Shown: positions 27,996-37,132, numbered from the stretch's first letter. The stretch: DNA of 64,000 nt from Aegicerativicinus sediminis (GCF_015476115.1 NZ_CP064295.1:2660001-2724000); one strand, 5' to 3'. Translations and numbers: made by a program. The notes: generated by a model not told the origin, from the letters alone.

Positions 27996-28435
27996 AGAAT
28001 TTCTAAGATGGAATTGTGTTCTTTCCTGACTAAATTTTGAATGCTCATTACGTTCTGTATGTTATCTAAGGCGCACAAAAATGAAACTGTAGCACTCAAT
28101 CCTTCAAAAAGTATATCCTTATCACCGTTTATTTTAGGTTTTTTATTGCCATGATGTAATGGTAGCTGATATCCACAACCTTTCAAAAATTCAGCCTCAA
28201 TTTGCAATAACTCGGACGGGGAATAACCGTTAAATTTTTTACCGAAAGCTTCATTGATACTACCAACATAACTTAGTTTAAGGGATCCGTGTTGGTCTGT
28301 TAGGTATTTCCAAGATTCCTTTTGATCCATAATATTCCCAACGGCACATTGTTTACAACATTCTGGATTTAAATTGCCACTATTATATGCAGAATATAAT
28401 TTTTGTAAGGCTTGGCCTAATCGTTTCGGTATCAT
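27992..28435 (-). CDS. Conserved Bacteroidetes protein of unknown function
   Basis: This 147-residue protein has a cysteine-rich N-terminal motif PECCKQCAVGNI (C26, C27, C30) and a block HGSLKLSYVGSINEAFGKKFNGYSP. The central EFLKGCGYQLPLHH follows. I recognise it as a protein common in Flavobacteriia that databases often label as a Na+-NADH-quinone reductase subunit F. Nothing here supports that name: there is no FAD or NAD site and no 2Fe-2S ferredoxin motif. The three clustered cysteines could bind a metal. It converges on clpS and has no partner gene on its strand. Confidence 0.7.
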   Translation of the reverse strand: MIPKRLGQALQKLYSAYNSGNLNPECCKQCAVGNIMDQKESWKYLTDQHGSLKLSYVGSINEAFGKKFNGYSPSELLQIEAEFLKGCGYQLPLHHGNKKPKINGDKDILFEGLSATVSFLCALDNIQNVMSIQNLVRKEHNSILEIL

Positions 28436-28651
28436 CAGTTGCGATTTTTAGATTAAGAAAATTAACCAAAATTTGACTAATACCCAATTTTACAAATTAG
28501 ATTTAGGTCTAAAAATTCAAAAACACTTTCCTGTTTCTTGGAGAAATTTTAACAGCAGTTAAATAATTATGGTGTGAACTACCTCGGCTTCGTTTACGAA
28601 ATCGATTTCTGTTGTAAAATATTGTAAAACAAAGCGATAAAAATTTATCAT

Positions 28652-28669
28652 AGATGACATCTGTCATCT
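28652..28669 (+). promoter_or_regulatory. CRP/FNR-geometry palindrome upstream of the stress-protein operon
   Basis: The 18-base inverted repeat AGATGACA-TC-TGTCATCT contains ATGAC-N4-GTCAT, the half-site spacing of FNR-type sites. A box TAATTTTA (28690-28697; one mismatch to TAnnTTTG) follows. That would put the site centre about 40-42 bases before the transcription start, the usual place for an activator. Confidence 0.5.
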
Positions 28670-28722
28670 TTTAGGAAGTCATGTTGGGGTAATTTTAACA
28701 GAGTAAATTGAAATAAATCAAC

Positions 28723-29517
28723 ATGACTCGGATTAAAACTATTATAGTTCCTTTTGATTTTTCCCATGCAGGCAAAATAGGTTTGCAGTACGCCTTAACT
28801 CTATTTGGACTAGATAATGCGGTTAAAATTATAGCAGTACATTCAGTTATTAACAATCCTGAGGATGATAGCCGAAAGGAATTTCAAGCTTATATCTTAA
28901 GTCAAAAAAAGCTTTATAAAATCCCTCCCACTTTAGAGATTACTAATTCTCCCTTAGTGCAAGGTGTAAATGCAGTTGCAAATAAATATGCTGCAGATCT
29001 TATCATCATTGGAACTGGAGATCATACTCATGTTTTGGAAGGGGGAACACTGTCAAAAGCTACAACATTGGTAATGCACTCTAGCCATCCTGTAATTACA
29101 GTATCTACCAATTTCTCAATTGAAAAACCAAAAGAAATTGCTCTCTTATTAGGAAAGGATGAGATTGATCGAGTAAATGTCTTAGAAACATTATTGAAAA
29201 TTACTAGGCGTTTTAAGGCAAAGGTTCATGTGCTAACTATTTATCAAGACCATATCTTTTTTGGAGAAAAAGACTATGAGGTTTCTGAGAGTAATGACGA
29301 AACTCTTGAGTACTACTTGGAACATTTTTATGAAGAACACTCCTTTGCTCAATTTGCAGATATCGAGAAAGGAATTCAAAATTATATAACAAAACATAAT
29401 ATAGATATGTTAGCCATATTGCCCCGACACCATGCTACTAAAACGGAGCCTTCTGAGGGACGTTTAACAAAACTTTTAACCTTACACTCTTCAATACCTG
29501 TATTGGCTTTGATTTAA
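28723..29517 (+). CDS. Universal stress protein (tandem UspA domains)
   Basis: This 264-residue protein has two Usp domains. The first has an ATP-binding-like loop GTGDHTHVLEGGTLSKATTLVMHSSHPVITV. The second, about residues 145-264, is more divergent and ends PSEGRLTKLLTLHSSIPVLALI. Usp proteins are induced by starvation or low oxygen and bind ATP or other ligands. The SLC13 permease gene begins 11 bases downstream, and a palindromic operator is upstream, so the pair looks like a stress-induced operon. Confidence 0.85.
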   Translation: MTRIKTIIVPFDFSHAGKIGLQYALTLFGLDNAVKIIAVHSVINNPEDDSRKEFQAYILSQKKLYKIPPTLEITNSPLVQGVNAVANKYAADLIIIGTGDHTHVLEGGTLSKATTLVMHSSHPVITVSTNFSIEKPKEIALLLGKDEIDRVNVLETLLKITRRFKAKVHVLTIYQDHIFFGEKDYEVSESNDETLEYYLEHFYEEHSFAQFADIEKGIQNYITKHNIDMLAILPRHHATKTEPSEGRLTKLLTLHSSIPVLALI

Positions 29518-29528
29518 AATCTGGCTCA

Positions 29529-31364
29529 ATGACCACGATAATCATCATATTGTTCCTAACAATTGCATTATTTGTCTGGAATAAGTTTCCGCCTGACATT
29601 GTAGCACTCATTTCAATGCTATCACTTTATTTATTTGGGATATTAGATTTAACCGAAACCTTAAGTGGGTTTAGTAATCCAACTGTAATAATGATTGCTT
29701 CCCTATTTGTTGTGGGTGAGGGACTTTCAAGAACAGGTTGGACCGCTTTAGCTGGCCGAAAATTTGTTCGTTGGGCAAAGAATAATGTTCCAAAATTATT
29801 AGTTATTGTGACTTTAGGTTCTAGTTTACTTTCAGGCTTTGTCAGTAATACTGGAACTGTTGCCGCTTTTTTGCCAGTAACTGTTAATGCGGCTTGGAAT
29901 GCAGGTACATTACCATCCAAATTGTTGATGCCTGTAGCTTTTGGTTCTAACACAGGTGGACTATTAACCTTAACTGGTACACCCCCAAACATTATTGCAA
30001 GTAATGCTTTAATTCAGCAGGGATTTGAGGGTTTTTCATTCTTTGAATTTAGTTTAATAGGTATTCCACTTTTGATTATTGCATTGCTCTATTTTCGATA
30101 TTTCGGGTATAAGTTGTTACCAAATAATAAAACAAACAATAAACCATTAAATATTGAAAATGAGCTTTACAAATGGATCGATCATTATAGTATAGGTGAT
30201 GATTTGTATCGGTTAAGGGTGAGATCTATGTCTCCTTTTATTAATACCGCCATAGGCGATTGGAATTTTGAGGAAGAGCATAATGTTTCAGTTGTGAGGT
30301 TAAAACGAAGACATTTTAAACCGATTATAGGAGAAAAGCAATTTGTTGAATTGCCAGAAGGGGATACCGTTATGCATTACCATGATATAATAACGGTTAA
30401 AGGTAAAAGTGAGGATGTAGATCGTTTAATGCGAAAATTTAGTCTCGGGTTAATTCCCTACAAGGCTGAAATGGATTCTATTAAATCGGAATTTATAAAT
30501 CAAGAAATTGGTTTAGCTGAAATGCTGATTACTCCAAATTCAGTTTTTGTTGGACAAACACTTCCTTTGGGACATTATCTGGAAAAATCGAATGTTCAAC
30601 TTATTGCAGCCTCAAGGGCCAATAGGCCAATTTCGGGAAATATACATATAGAGGCTGGTGACGCCTTTATAATTAGAGGATCCTGGGAGAATATTGATGA
30701 ATTACAGTCGCGATACGAGAACGTGGTAATTTCAGGAAATCCCGAGGATATGTCCAAAAATGTGGACACTATTACCGCTAAAAGCTATATCGCTTTGGGT
30801 ACCTTAATTCTAATGGTGTTGCTTTTAGTTTTAAATATTATGCCAGGAGCAATAACAGCACTTATTTGTGCTGGAATTATGATGATTACTGGCTGTGTTC
30901 CCATAACCAAAGCTTATAAAGGAATTAGTTGGACAAGTGTAATTATGATTGCTGCTATGATTCCAATGGGAATAGCTTTGCAGAAAACTGGTTTGGCCCA
31001 GGCCGCAGCGGACAGTCTTGTAAACAGTTTAGGAAAAATTTCACCAACTTTTATGTTGGCAGGAGTATTCTTGGTTACAACAGCCTTTAGCCAAACAATA
31101 AATAATTCGGCGACAACGGTATTGATGGCGCCAATTGCAATTGTGGCGGCAGTTTCCTTGGGGGTGAATCCGCAGCCATTTTTAATGACGGTAGCTATAA
31201 GTGCATCAACGGCTTTTTTAACCCCAATAGGAACAACAACTAATGCTATGGTAATGGCAGCTGGCGGATATAAATTCATCGACTACGTCCGGGTCGGTGG
31301 TCCGCTACTGCTGATTTTTTTTATAACCACACTCTTAATAGTGCCCTTATTTTGGTCTTTTTAA
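29529..31364 (+). CDS. SLC13-family permease with two TrkA-C domains
   Basis: This 611-residue transporter has an N-terminal half (about 1-200) and a C-terminal half (about 410-611), each with several membrane segments and the paired loop motifs SGFVSNTGTVAAFLPV and SQTINNSATTVLMAPIA. These match the SNT motifs of DASS/SLC13 proteins. Between them, about 210-390, are two TrkA-C (RCK-C-like) regulatory domains. Such proteins carry sulfate, dicarboxylates or similar anions with Na+. The substrate is unknown, but the neighbouring pckA would fit a C4-dicarboxylate, while the SulP cluster nearby would fit sulfate. Confidence 0.85.
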   Translation: MTTIIIILFLTIALFVWNKFPPDIVALISMLSLYLFGILDLTETLSGFSNPTVIMIASLFVVGEGLSRTGWTALAGRKFVRWAKNNVPKLLVIVTLGSSLLSGFVSNTGTVAAFLPVTVNAAWNAGTLPSKLLMPVAFGSNTGGLLTLTGTPPNIIASNALIQQGFEGFSFFEFSLIGIPLLIIALLYFRYFGYKLLPNNKTNNKPLNIENELYKWIDHYSIGDDLYRLRVRSMSPFINTAIGDWNFEEEHNVSVVRLKRRHFKPIIGEKQFVELPEGDTVMHYHDIITVKGKSEDVDRLMRKFSLGLIPYKAEMDSIKSEFINQEIGLAEMLITPNSVFVGQTLPLGHYLEKSNVQLIAASRANRPISGNIHIEAGDAFIIRGSWENIDELQSRYENVVISGNPEDMSKNVDTITAKSYIALGTLILMVLLLVLNIMPGAITALICAGIMMITGCVPITKAYKGISWTSVIMIAAMIPMGIALQKTGLAQAAADSLVNSLGKISPTFMLAGVFLVTTAFSQTINNSATTVLMAPIAIVAAVSLGVNPQPFLMTVAISASTAFLTPIGTTTNAMVMAAGGYKFIDYVRVGGPLLLIFFITTLLIVPLFWSF

Positions 31365-31381
31365 TATGAAATAAATTTATT

Positions 31382-33007
31382 ATGGAAGCTTTACTTTATA
31401 CACAAACACTTGAACAATATGGCATTGAAAATGCAAAGGTTCATTGGAATTTAGACGGAGAAACCCTTCAACGACTTACCGTTGAAAATAATATGGGTAC
31501 CGAAACAGAAAATGGTACTTTATGTGTTAACACCGGAAAATTTACCGGAAGGTCTCCAAAAGACCGTTTTTTGGTAAAGGATGATTATACTAAAGATAAA
31601 GTTTGGTGGGGAAGAATAAATAAGCCTATTGCACCGGAAAATTTTGATGGGTTGTATAAAGAGGTAGTTGGTTACCTTTCAAATAAAGAGGTATATGTAA
31701 GGGATGCTTATGTCTGTGCCGACCCAAGATATAGAATGAATGTAAGGACTATAACAGAGTATCCTTGGTCTAACTATTTTATTAAAAATATGTTCTTGAG
31801 ATTAAAAAAGAATGAACTCAAGAATTTTGAGGAAGAATGGTTGGTAATCTGTGCTCCTGGATACCAAGCAGAAAACCCATCACAATTTGGGATTTTAAAT
31901 GGTAATTTTTCCATACTCAATTTTACTAGAAAGATCGCCTTGGTAGGTGGTTCGGCATATACTGGGGAGATGAAAAAAGGTATTTTTTCTGCTTTGAATC
32001 TCATTTTGCCTGTTGAAAAAAATGTACTTCCCATGCATTGTTCTGCCAATGTGGGTAAGGAAGGTGATACTTCTATTTTCTTTGGCCTTTCTGGAACTGG
32101 TAAAACTACATTATCGGCCGACCCGGATAGGAAATTGATTGGTGACGACGAACATGGCTGGACTTCGGATAATACAATTTTTAATTTCGAAGGTGGATGC
32201 TATGCAAAAGTTATTGATTTAACTGAGGAAAGAGAACCGGATATTTTCAGAGCGATTAAACCAGGTGCATTGCTTGAAAATGTAGTGTTTAAAAAATACA
32301 CTAAAGATGTTGATTATTCAGATAGTTCAATCACCCAAAACACAAGGGTAAGTTATCCTATAGAACATATTAAGAATATTCAACAGCCATCCTTTGCTAA
32401 CAATCCTAAAAACATTTTCTTTTTAACCTGCGATGCGTTTGGAGTGTTGCCTCCGGTATCCAAATTGACCCCTGGGCAGGCTGCCTATCATTTCATTTCT
32501 GGATATACTGCAAAAGTTGCTGGAACAGAAGCTGGTATTAATGAGCCAGTGCCTTCTTTCTCAGCTTGTTTTGGTGAGCCATTCATGCCATTGCATCCTA
32601 CAGTTTATGCAGAAATGTTGAGTAAAAAGATGCAAGAAGCAAACGTTAATGTTTGGTTGATTAACACTGGTTGGAGTGGCGGCCCTTATGGTGTAGGATC
32701 TAGGATTAAATTAAAATATACAAGGGCCATGATAACCGCCATTTTTAATGGAGAATTGGATAAAGTTGATTATGAGGTCCATCCTATTTTTGGCTTGAGA
32801 ATGCCTAAATATGTCCCTGGTGTACCTACAGAATTACTCGATCCTATGAATACTTGGCTTCAAAAAGGGGGGTATATTAGCAAAGCGATTCAATTAGCTC
32901 ATGCTTTTCATATCAATTTCGATAAATTTGCAAACCAAGCATCTGAGGAAATTATAAATGGTGGACCTTTAATTGATTCTCACCATGCCTTAGATGATAC
33001 GTTTTAA
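31382..33007 (+). CDS. pckA: Phosphoenolpyruvate carboxykinase (ATP)
   Basis: PckA converts oxaloacetate and ATP to phosphoenolpyruvate, the first step of gluconeogenesis. The 541-residue protein has the early motif NTGKFTGRSPKDRF, the kinase P-loop GLSGTGKTTL (235-244), LIGDDEHGW with the metal-binding Asp, and RVSYPIEHI. It follows the SLC13 gene by 17 bases and precedes phosphofructokinase by 26. Confidence 0.97.
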   Translation: MEALLYTQTLEQYGIENAKVHWNLDGETLQRLTVENNMGTETENGTLCVNTGKFTGRSPKDRFLVKDDYTKDKVWWGRINKPIAPENFDGLYKEVVGYLSNKEVYVRDAYVCADPRYRMNVRTITEYPWSNYFIKNMFLRLKKNELKNFEEEWLVICAPGYQAENPSQFGILNGNFSILNFTRKIALVGGSAYTGEMKKGIFSALNLILPVEKNVLPMHCSANVGKEGDTSIFFGLSGTGKTTLSADPDRKLIGDDEHGWTSDNTIFNFEGGCYAKVIDLTEEREPDIFRAIKPGALLENVVFKKYTKDVDYSDSSITQNTRVSYPIEHIKNIQQPSFANNPKNIFFLTCDAFGVLPPVSKLTPGQAAYHFISGYTAKVAGTEAGINEPVPSFSACFGEPFMPLHPTVYAEMLSKKMQEANVNVWLINTGWSGGPYGVGSRIKLKYTRAMITAIFNGELDKVDYEVHPIFGLRMPKYVPGVPTELLDPMNTWLQKGGYISKAIQLAHAFHINFDKFANQASEEIINGGPLIDSHHALDDTF

Positions 33008-33033
33008 GATTTAATTGAAATACAGACTTATCA

Positions 33034-34350
33034 TTGGAAATCACATATAATTTTGATATTGAATCTTTAGGGGAGTCGACGTTCGATTCCCCTTTAGGTC
33101 TCAGTAATATTAAGGGGGACAACATTCACAATTTTGTGGATGAAAATTACAGAATACTTTATAATATAAAGCTCTCTGCATATAAGGAGCGTTTAAAGAA
33201 AGGGCTAGAACCTATTTCTATGCTTAAGGCTGGACCTCGCGAAAAAGTATTTTTCAAACCAGAAGACACAACCGCTGCCATCGTAACCTGTGGTGGGCTA
33301 TGCCCGGGGTTAAATAACGTTATTAGGGATATTGTTATGACACTATATTATCACTATGGTGTTAAATCAATTTATGGTATTCCTTACGGTTATGAAGGAC
33401 TGAGTAAAGATTCTCCCCACAAATTTGTGGAATTAACACCAGATGAGGTAAAGGATATCCATGAATTTGGAGGGACAATTTTGGGGTCTTCTCGCGGAGG
33501 TCACGAACCATCTGTAATGGTAGATAAATTGGTAGAACATAATGTAGATATTCTTTTTACCATTGGTGGAGATGGAACTTTGAAGGGAGCTAATGCCATT
33601 GGAGAAGAAATTAAGCGGCGAGGATTAAAAATTAGTGTTGTTGGTATTCCTAAAACGATAGATAACGATATAGATATCATAGACCAAAGCTTTGGGTTTG
33701 AATCTGCATTTGGCATGGCCACTCCAATTCTTAGGGATGCACATAATGAAGCAACTGGAGCTTTTAATGGCATTGCCATTGTAAAGTTAATGGGAAGGGA
33801 TAGTGGTTTTATTGCTGCCTCAGCGGCATTATCTAATCCTGTGGTTAATTTTGTGTTGGTGCCTGAGATGGATTTTCGCTTGAAAGGAAAAAATGGACTC
33901 GTTAATTTGATGAGGGAACGTTTGAAATCTCAACATCATGCGGTAATTGTTGTTGCAGAAGGTGCGGGTCAGCATTTATTTGAAAACAAGTCTACAGTTA
34001 AAGATGCCTCAGGAAATATTAAGCATCAGGATATAGGTTCATTTCTTCAAAAGAAGCTAAAGAAAGAATTGTCGGATCTAAAACCGACCATTAAATACAT
34101 AGACCCAAGTTATATTATTAGAAGTGCCGCAGCCAATAGTACAGATAGTGTCTTTTGCACTAAGTTAGCTTATCATGCCGTACATGGGGCAATGTCTGGA
34201 AAGACAAAAATGGTTGTTGGAAAGGTTAATGGATATTATGTCTATTTGCCAATCTCTGAAGTAACTAAGAAGCGTAAGAAAATTGATTTGGAGGGAGATT
34301 TTTGGTTCTCCGTGGTTCAAAGTACCGGTCAACCCTTCACTATTGGTTAA
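33034..34350 (+). CDS. 6-phosphofructokinase, plant-type group
   Basis: This 438-residue enzyme is of the long PFK group. GGDGT (178-182) carries the Gly that favours ATP over pyrophosphate as donor, and PKTIDND (206-212) holds the catalytic Asp. MGRDSGFIA and VPEMDF are also typical. The frame starts at TTG 33034; the nearest in-frame ATG would remove the conserved N-terminal region. Donor choice cannot be certain: PPi-dependent relatives share PKTIDND. It is adjacent to the gluconeogenic pckA, an opposing pathway, so the two are probably not always co-expressed. Confidence 0.88.
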   Translation: MEITYNFDIESLGESTFDSPLGLSNIKGDNIHNFVDENYRILYNIKLSAYKERLKKGLEPISMLKAGPREKVFFKPEDTTAAIVTCGGLCPGLNNVIRDIVMTLYYHYGVKSIYGIPYGYEGLSKDSPHKFVELTPDEVKDIHEFGGTILGSSRGGHEPSVMVDKLVEHNVDILFTIGGDGTLKGANAIGEEIKRRGLKISVVGIPKTIDNDIDIIDQSFGFESAFGMATPILRDAHNEATGAFNGIAIVKLMGRDSGFIAASAALSNPVVNFVLVPEMDFRLKGKNGLVNLMRERLKSQHHAVIVVAEGAGQHLFENKSTVKDASGNIKHQDIGSFLQKKLKKELSDLKPTIKYIDPSYIIRSAAANSTDSVFCTKLAYHAVHGAMSGKTKMVVGKVNGYYVYLPISEVTKKRKKIDLEGDFWFSVVQSTGQPFTIG

Positions 34351-34362
34351 AGATATTTACAA

Positions 34363-34399
34363 AAAATGCGCATAAGAAATTATCTTATAGCGCATTTTC
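34363..34399. terminator. Bidirectional terminator
   Basis: A long hairpin, AAAATGCGC-ATAAGA with TCTTAT-AGCGCATTTT, lies between the convergent PFK and DUF2202 genes. A- and T-tracts on the two sides allow termination in both directions. Confidence 0.7.
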
Positions 34400-34420
34400 T
34401 ATCAAAAGTAGTGCTAGTTT

Positions 34421-34945
34421 CTAGTTTTTGCAAGAACCCATTCCTCTGCCTCCTTTTCCTCCTTTACCGCTAAATGCATTTAAATGTCGGTTTGAGGCCC
34501 AAATCAATTGTTTATAAACTTCTTTTATATCTTCTTTTTCAGTTCTATTCATGGCATCCTCGAGATCCTTAATGTCCGTTTTTTCGATTAATTGACCCAC
34601 CTCTAAAGCAGCATCCATAGATTGATTTCCTTTCTCTAATAATTTGTTATAGAGGACAACCAATTCATTGTGATGAAATTCTCCTGCTTTGGTAGATAAA
34701 GTATATAATTCATTATAATCATTTAATAAGTCCATTAAATGGTCTTGGTGCCTTAACTCACTTTCGCTGATATTCAGAAATTTTTGGCTTCCATATTTTT
34801 CATAAAAATGGATATATACATCATGGGCCAATTTTTCTTCTTCCAATAAATAGGTTAATTGGTTTAATTCACTTTTAATAAGTTTCTGGTCCATTAGGTT
34901 GTTGAAAGACCATAGAAACAACATACTAATTATTACAGCTTTCAT
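34421..34945 (-). CDS. DUF2202 ferritin-like protein, copy 2
   Basis: This 174-residue protein has a short hydrophobic leader (MKAVIISMLFLWSF) and a DUF2202 domain. The metal-type positions are EEEKLAHDVY (about 35-44), ISESELRHQDHLMDLL, and a late block VYKQLIWASNRHLNAFSG. DUF2202 is predicted to be a four-helix ferritin-like fold. The C-terminus is Gly-rich (GKGGKGGRGMGSCKN) with a Cys. It overlaps the upstream DUF2202 gene by 20 bases and is clearly its paralogue. The carboxylates and His needed for a di-iron site are visible, but activity is unknown. Confidence 0.82.
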   Translation of the reverse strand: MKAVIISMLFLWSFNNLMDQKLIKSELNQLTYLLEEEKLAHDVYIHFYEKYGSQKFLNISESELRHQDHLMDLLNDYNELYTLSTKAGEFHHNELVVLYNKLLEKGNQSMDAALEVGQLIEKTDIKDLEDAMNRTEKEDIKEVYKQLIWASNRHLNAFSGKGGKGGRGMGSCKN

Positions 34946-35570
34946 TTGGAGATTCTATTATTGTTTTAAATAAACTTTCAGAAATATATTGGGGTGAGTA
35001 CTCGTATGACATTAAATTCAATTGGGTATTGAACGAGCGAAGGTGGTTTTCAGATCCACATTGTAATGAACTATATACACCTAAGATCATTGAGTTATTC
35101 AGATTTTGCATATTTAACTCTAAATCTTTAATATCTAAATCCTCAATGGTTGCTCCAACTACGTTTGCCTGCAACAAACTTGATTCGCCTATGTTAACCA
35201 ATTGGTTGTATAATATTTGTAAATCTTGGTTATTGAAAATTCCCGCAGCTTTGATGGAGTAAGATATGTCATAATAATCCAAAACTTTTATTATGGCGTC
35301 CATGTGCGATTGTTCACTCTGTCTTATATTTTGAAACACAGTTGAATTCCAGGTTTCATTTAAAAAATCGTAAACATCCCTAGCCAATTTTTCTTCCTCA
35401 AGCATAAAAATGAGGCTGTTCATTTCTTCGGTAGTAAGCAAGTTTATTTCAGGGTCTGGGTCATTATCATCGCTACTGCAATTACTAAACATTAGCATCA
35501 GGGGAATAGCAATCAATATTACATATCTTAAGGTTTTCATGATCCAAAATTTAATACTATAAATTTCCAA
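34926..35570 (-). CDS. DUF2202 ferritin-like lipoprotein, copy 1
   Basis: The frame is 214 residues from 35570, but the Met at 35540 (MKTLRYVILIAIPLMLM) gives a normal lipoprotein signal with lipobox FSNC, so 35540 is the likelier start. The DUF2202 domain shows FMLEEEKLARDVYDFL, IRQSEQSHMDAIIKVLDYY and SSLQCGSENHLRSF. The C-terminus continues 30 residues with no motif. It is the first gene of a two-gene unit with the downstream paralogue and has a GTTAC-rich site upstream. A periplasmic role in metal or peroxide handling is a reasonable guess only. Confidence 0.82.
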   Translation of the reverse strand: MEIYSIKFWIMKTLRYVILIAIPLMLMFSNCSSDDNDPDPEINLLTTEEMNSLIFMLEEEKLARDVYDFLNETWNSTVFQNIRQSEQSHMDAIIKVLDYYDISYSIKAAGIFNNQDLQILYNQLVNIGESSLLQANVVGATIEDLDIKDLELNMQNLNNSMILGVYSSLQCGSENHLRSFNTQLNLMSYEYSPQYISESLFKTIIESPNESCNN

Positions 35571-35589
35571 TCATTCTATTATACCTACA

Positions 35590-35603
35590 GTTACATAGGT
35601 TAC
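35590..35603 (-). promoter_or_regulatory. GTTAC-type site upstream of the DUF2202 pair
   Basis: GTTAC-ATAG-GTTAC: the half-site spacing matches the palindrome before the SulP operon, but here both halves point the same way. It lies 50 bases upstream of the Met at 35540. No clean -7 box is visible at the distance expected for an activator. Confidence 0.35.
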
Positions 35604-35634
35604 ATATACCCTGTTTTTATGAAAAATTTAGGAT

Positions 35635-36318
35635 TTAATTCAAAATAAAATCAACCGCCATTTTTGCGTGTAATTCTGTGGTGGAAAGAAGCGGTATTTC
35701 GAAGTCTTTTTGGTGTAAGAGTAAAGGTAATTCAGTACATCCTAGAATTATGGCATCTGCACCATTTTCGTGCATGTTTTTAATTTGTTGGGAATAAAAT
35801 GTCTTGGCTTCCTCTGAAAAGATACCTTTGGTAAGTTCATTAGCTATGAAATCATGAACCTTTAACAAGTCTTTGTCATCACTAGGAATTTGAATTGTAA
35901 GGTTATAGTTTTCAGTAAGCCAGTTTTTAAGGAAAGGTTTTGTCATCGTAGGTTTGGTGCCTAACAAACCTAATGTTTTATAGCCATTATTTACTGCTTC
36001 CCTTGCAGTGGCATCTGCAATATGTAATATAGGTATGGAAATTTTTGGTTGTACAAAATCATACACCATGTGTGGTGTATTGGCGCATATAACAATACCT
36101 TCTGCCCCTTGAAGTTCTAGACTGCTTGCAACTTCTAAATATTTTTTATTTATAGCGTCTATGTCTCCAGTTCGCATTAGAGCAATGTTTATACTATGGA
36201 TTAATAGGGGTGGGTTTTCAAGTTCATTTTTGGCGTTTGAAACAGCTTCGTTGATTAAACGATAATAAGCTTCTGTAGCGTGCCATGATGTACCCCCTAT
36301 TAATCCAAGTGTTCTCAT
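35635..36318 (-). CDS. Aspartate/glutamate racemase-family protein
   Basis: This 227-residue member of the cofactor-independent amino-acid racemase family has both catalytic cysteines: C78 in ICANTPH and C194 in LGCTELPLL. The N-terminal GLIGGTSWHAT is the substrate-binding motif. Aspartate racemase is the best guess, but substrate choice in this family is poorly predicted from sequence. It starts seven bases after the stop of the small secreted-protein gene, so the two form an operon. Confidence 0.87.
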   Translation of the reverse strand: MRTLGLIGGTSWHATEAYYRLINEAVSNAKNELENPPLLIHSINIALMRTGDIDAINKKYLEVASSLELQGAEGIVICANTPHMVYDFVQPKISIPILHIADATAREAVNNGYKTLGLLGTKPTMTKPFLKNWLTENYNLTIQIPSDDKDLLKVHDFIANELTKGIFSEEAKTFYSQQIKNMHENGADAIILGCTELPLLLHQKDFEIPLLSTTELHAKMAVDFILN

Positions 36319-36325
36319 AATGATA

Positions 36326-36679
36326 TTATATTTGTACTAATTCACCATTTTCTACTGCCTTTGATACATTTGCTTTAATAGTATTAAAAAATCTAAAAAA
36401 CGGTTTTCCATCTTTTCTCTTTAATAATACGGTCGGCTCATCTGTGTTATCGCCTACACTTTCAATAACCACTTTAACTCCGTTCAAAGCTTGATAATCG
36501 GCAATAGCACCTCGCTTTAAAATTTCCCGTTTTGAGGGAAGATTAACATACTTAGGCTGGTTTTGATCTTCCATTATTAAAACATATTCAGCCCCAACTT
36601 CTAACTGTTGAGCTGAGGTCGTTAAACCTCCAAACGTCGTAACTAAAACAAAAACGATAAGTTGGTTAATTTTGTTCAT
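36326..36679 (-). CDS. Small exported hypothetical protein
   Basis: This 117-residue protein has a clear signal peptide (MNKINQLIVFVLVTTFGGLTTSAQQ, cleavage near residue 24). The rest is a mixed alpha/beta sequence with YVLIMEDQNQPKYVNLPSKREI and RGAIADYQALNGVKVVIE. No cysteine and no known motif is present. A TATTTTTG box on the minus strand (36723-36716) lies 37 bases before the ATG. It is co-transcribed with the racemase gene. I do not recognise a characterised family. Confidence 0.65.
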   Translation of the reverse strand: MNKINQLIVFVLVTTFGGLTTSAQQLEVGAEYVLIMEDQNQPKYVNLPSKREILKRGAIADYQALNGVKVVIESVGDNTDEPTVLLKRKDGKPFFRFFNTIKANVSKAVENGELVQI

Positions 36680-36819
36680 TTAATTATTATTTAATAGTTA
36701 TTTTAAGAATTTCGCAAAAATACAACCTTAAAATAATAATACGGTAAAATTTGGAGTTTGGGACGAGTTAAAAATTTGCTAAATGTGTTATGTTTTATAA
36801 CCAATTCTTCTTTGAGTTT

Positions 36820-37116
36820 TTAAAGGAAGGTTTTAAGTTGATTAATAAGGTTAGATGCTTGTTGGACTCCAGACTGTCTCCAAATAATTGAGCCATTTTT
36901 GAATACAGCCAATGTTGGTACGCCTCTAATCTGATATTTCATTGCAAGCGACTGATTTTTATCTACATCAATCTTTAAAATTGTAATTTTTTCACCCATT
37001 GTCGCCTTGACTTCCTTTAGAATTGGAGGCATCATTTTACAAGGCCCACACCACTCTGCAAAAAAGTCTACCAATACTGGTTTATCTTGGGAAATTATTT
37101 CTTTAAAAGAGCCCAT
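36820..37116 (-). CDS. trxA: Thioredoxin
   Basis: This 98-residue thioredoxin has the full active site [11 protein letters not shown] (C23, C26), the cis-proline loop IRGVPT, and the family core [15 protein letters not shown]. It has no signal peptide, so it acts in the cytosol. It starts 16 bases after the rhodanese gene and is the third gene of the SulP-rhodanese-thioredoxin unit. Main housekeeping thioredoxins usually stand elsewhere; this one may be a cluster-specific reductant. Confidence 0.93.
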   Translation of the reverse strand: MGSFKEIISQDKPVLVDFFAEWCGPCKMMPPILKEVKATMGEKITILKIDVDKNQSLAMKYQIRGVPTLAVFKNGSIIWRQSGVQQASNLINQLKTFL

Positions 37117-37132
37117 TATTGATCAATTTAAA

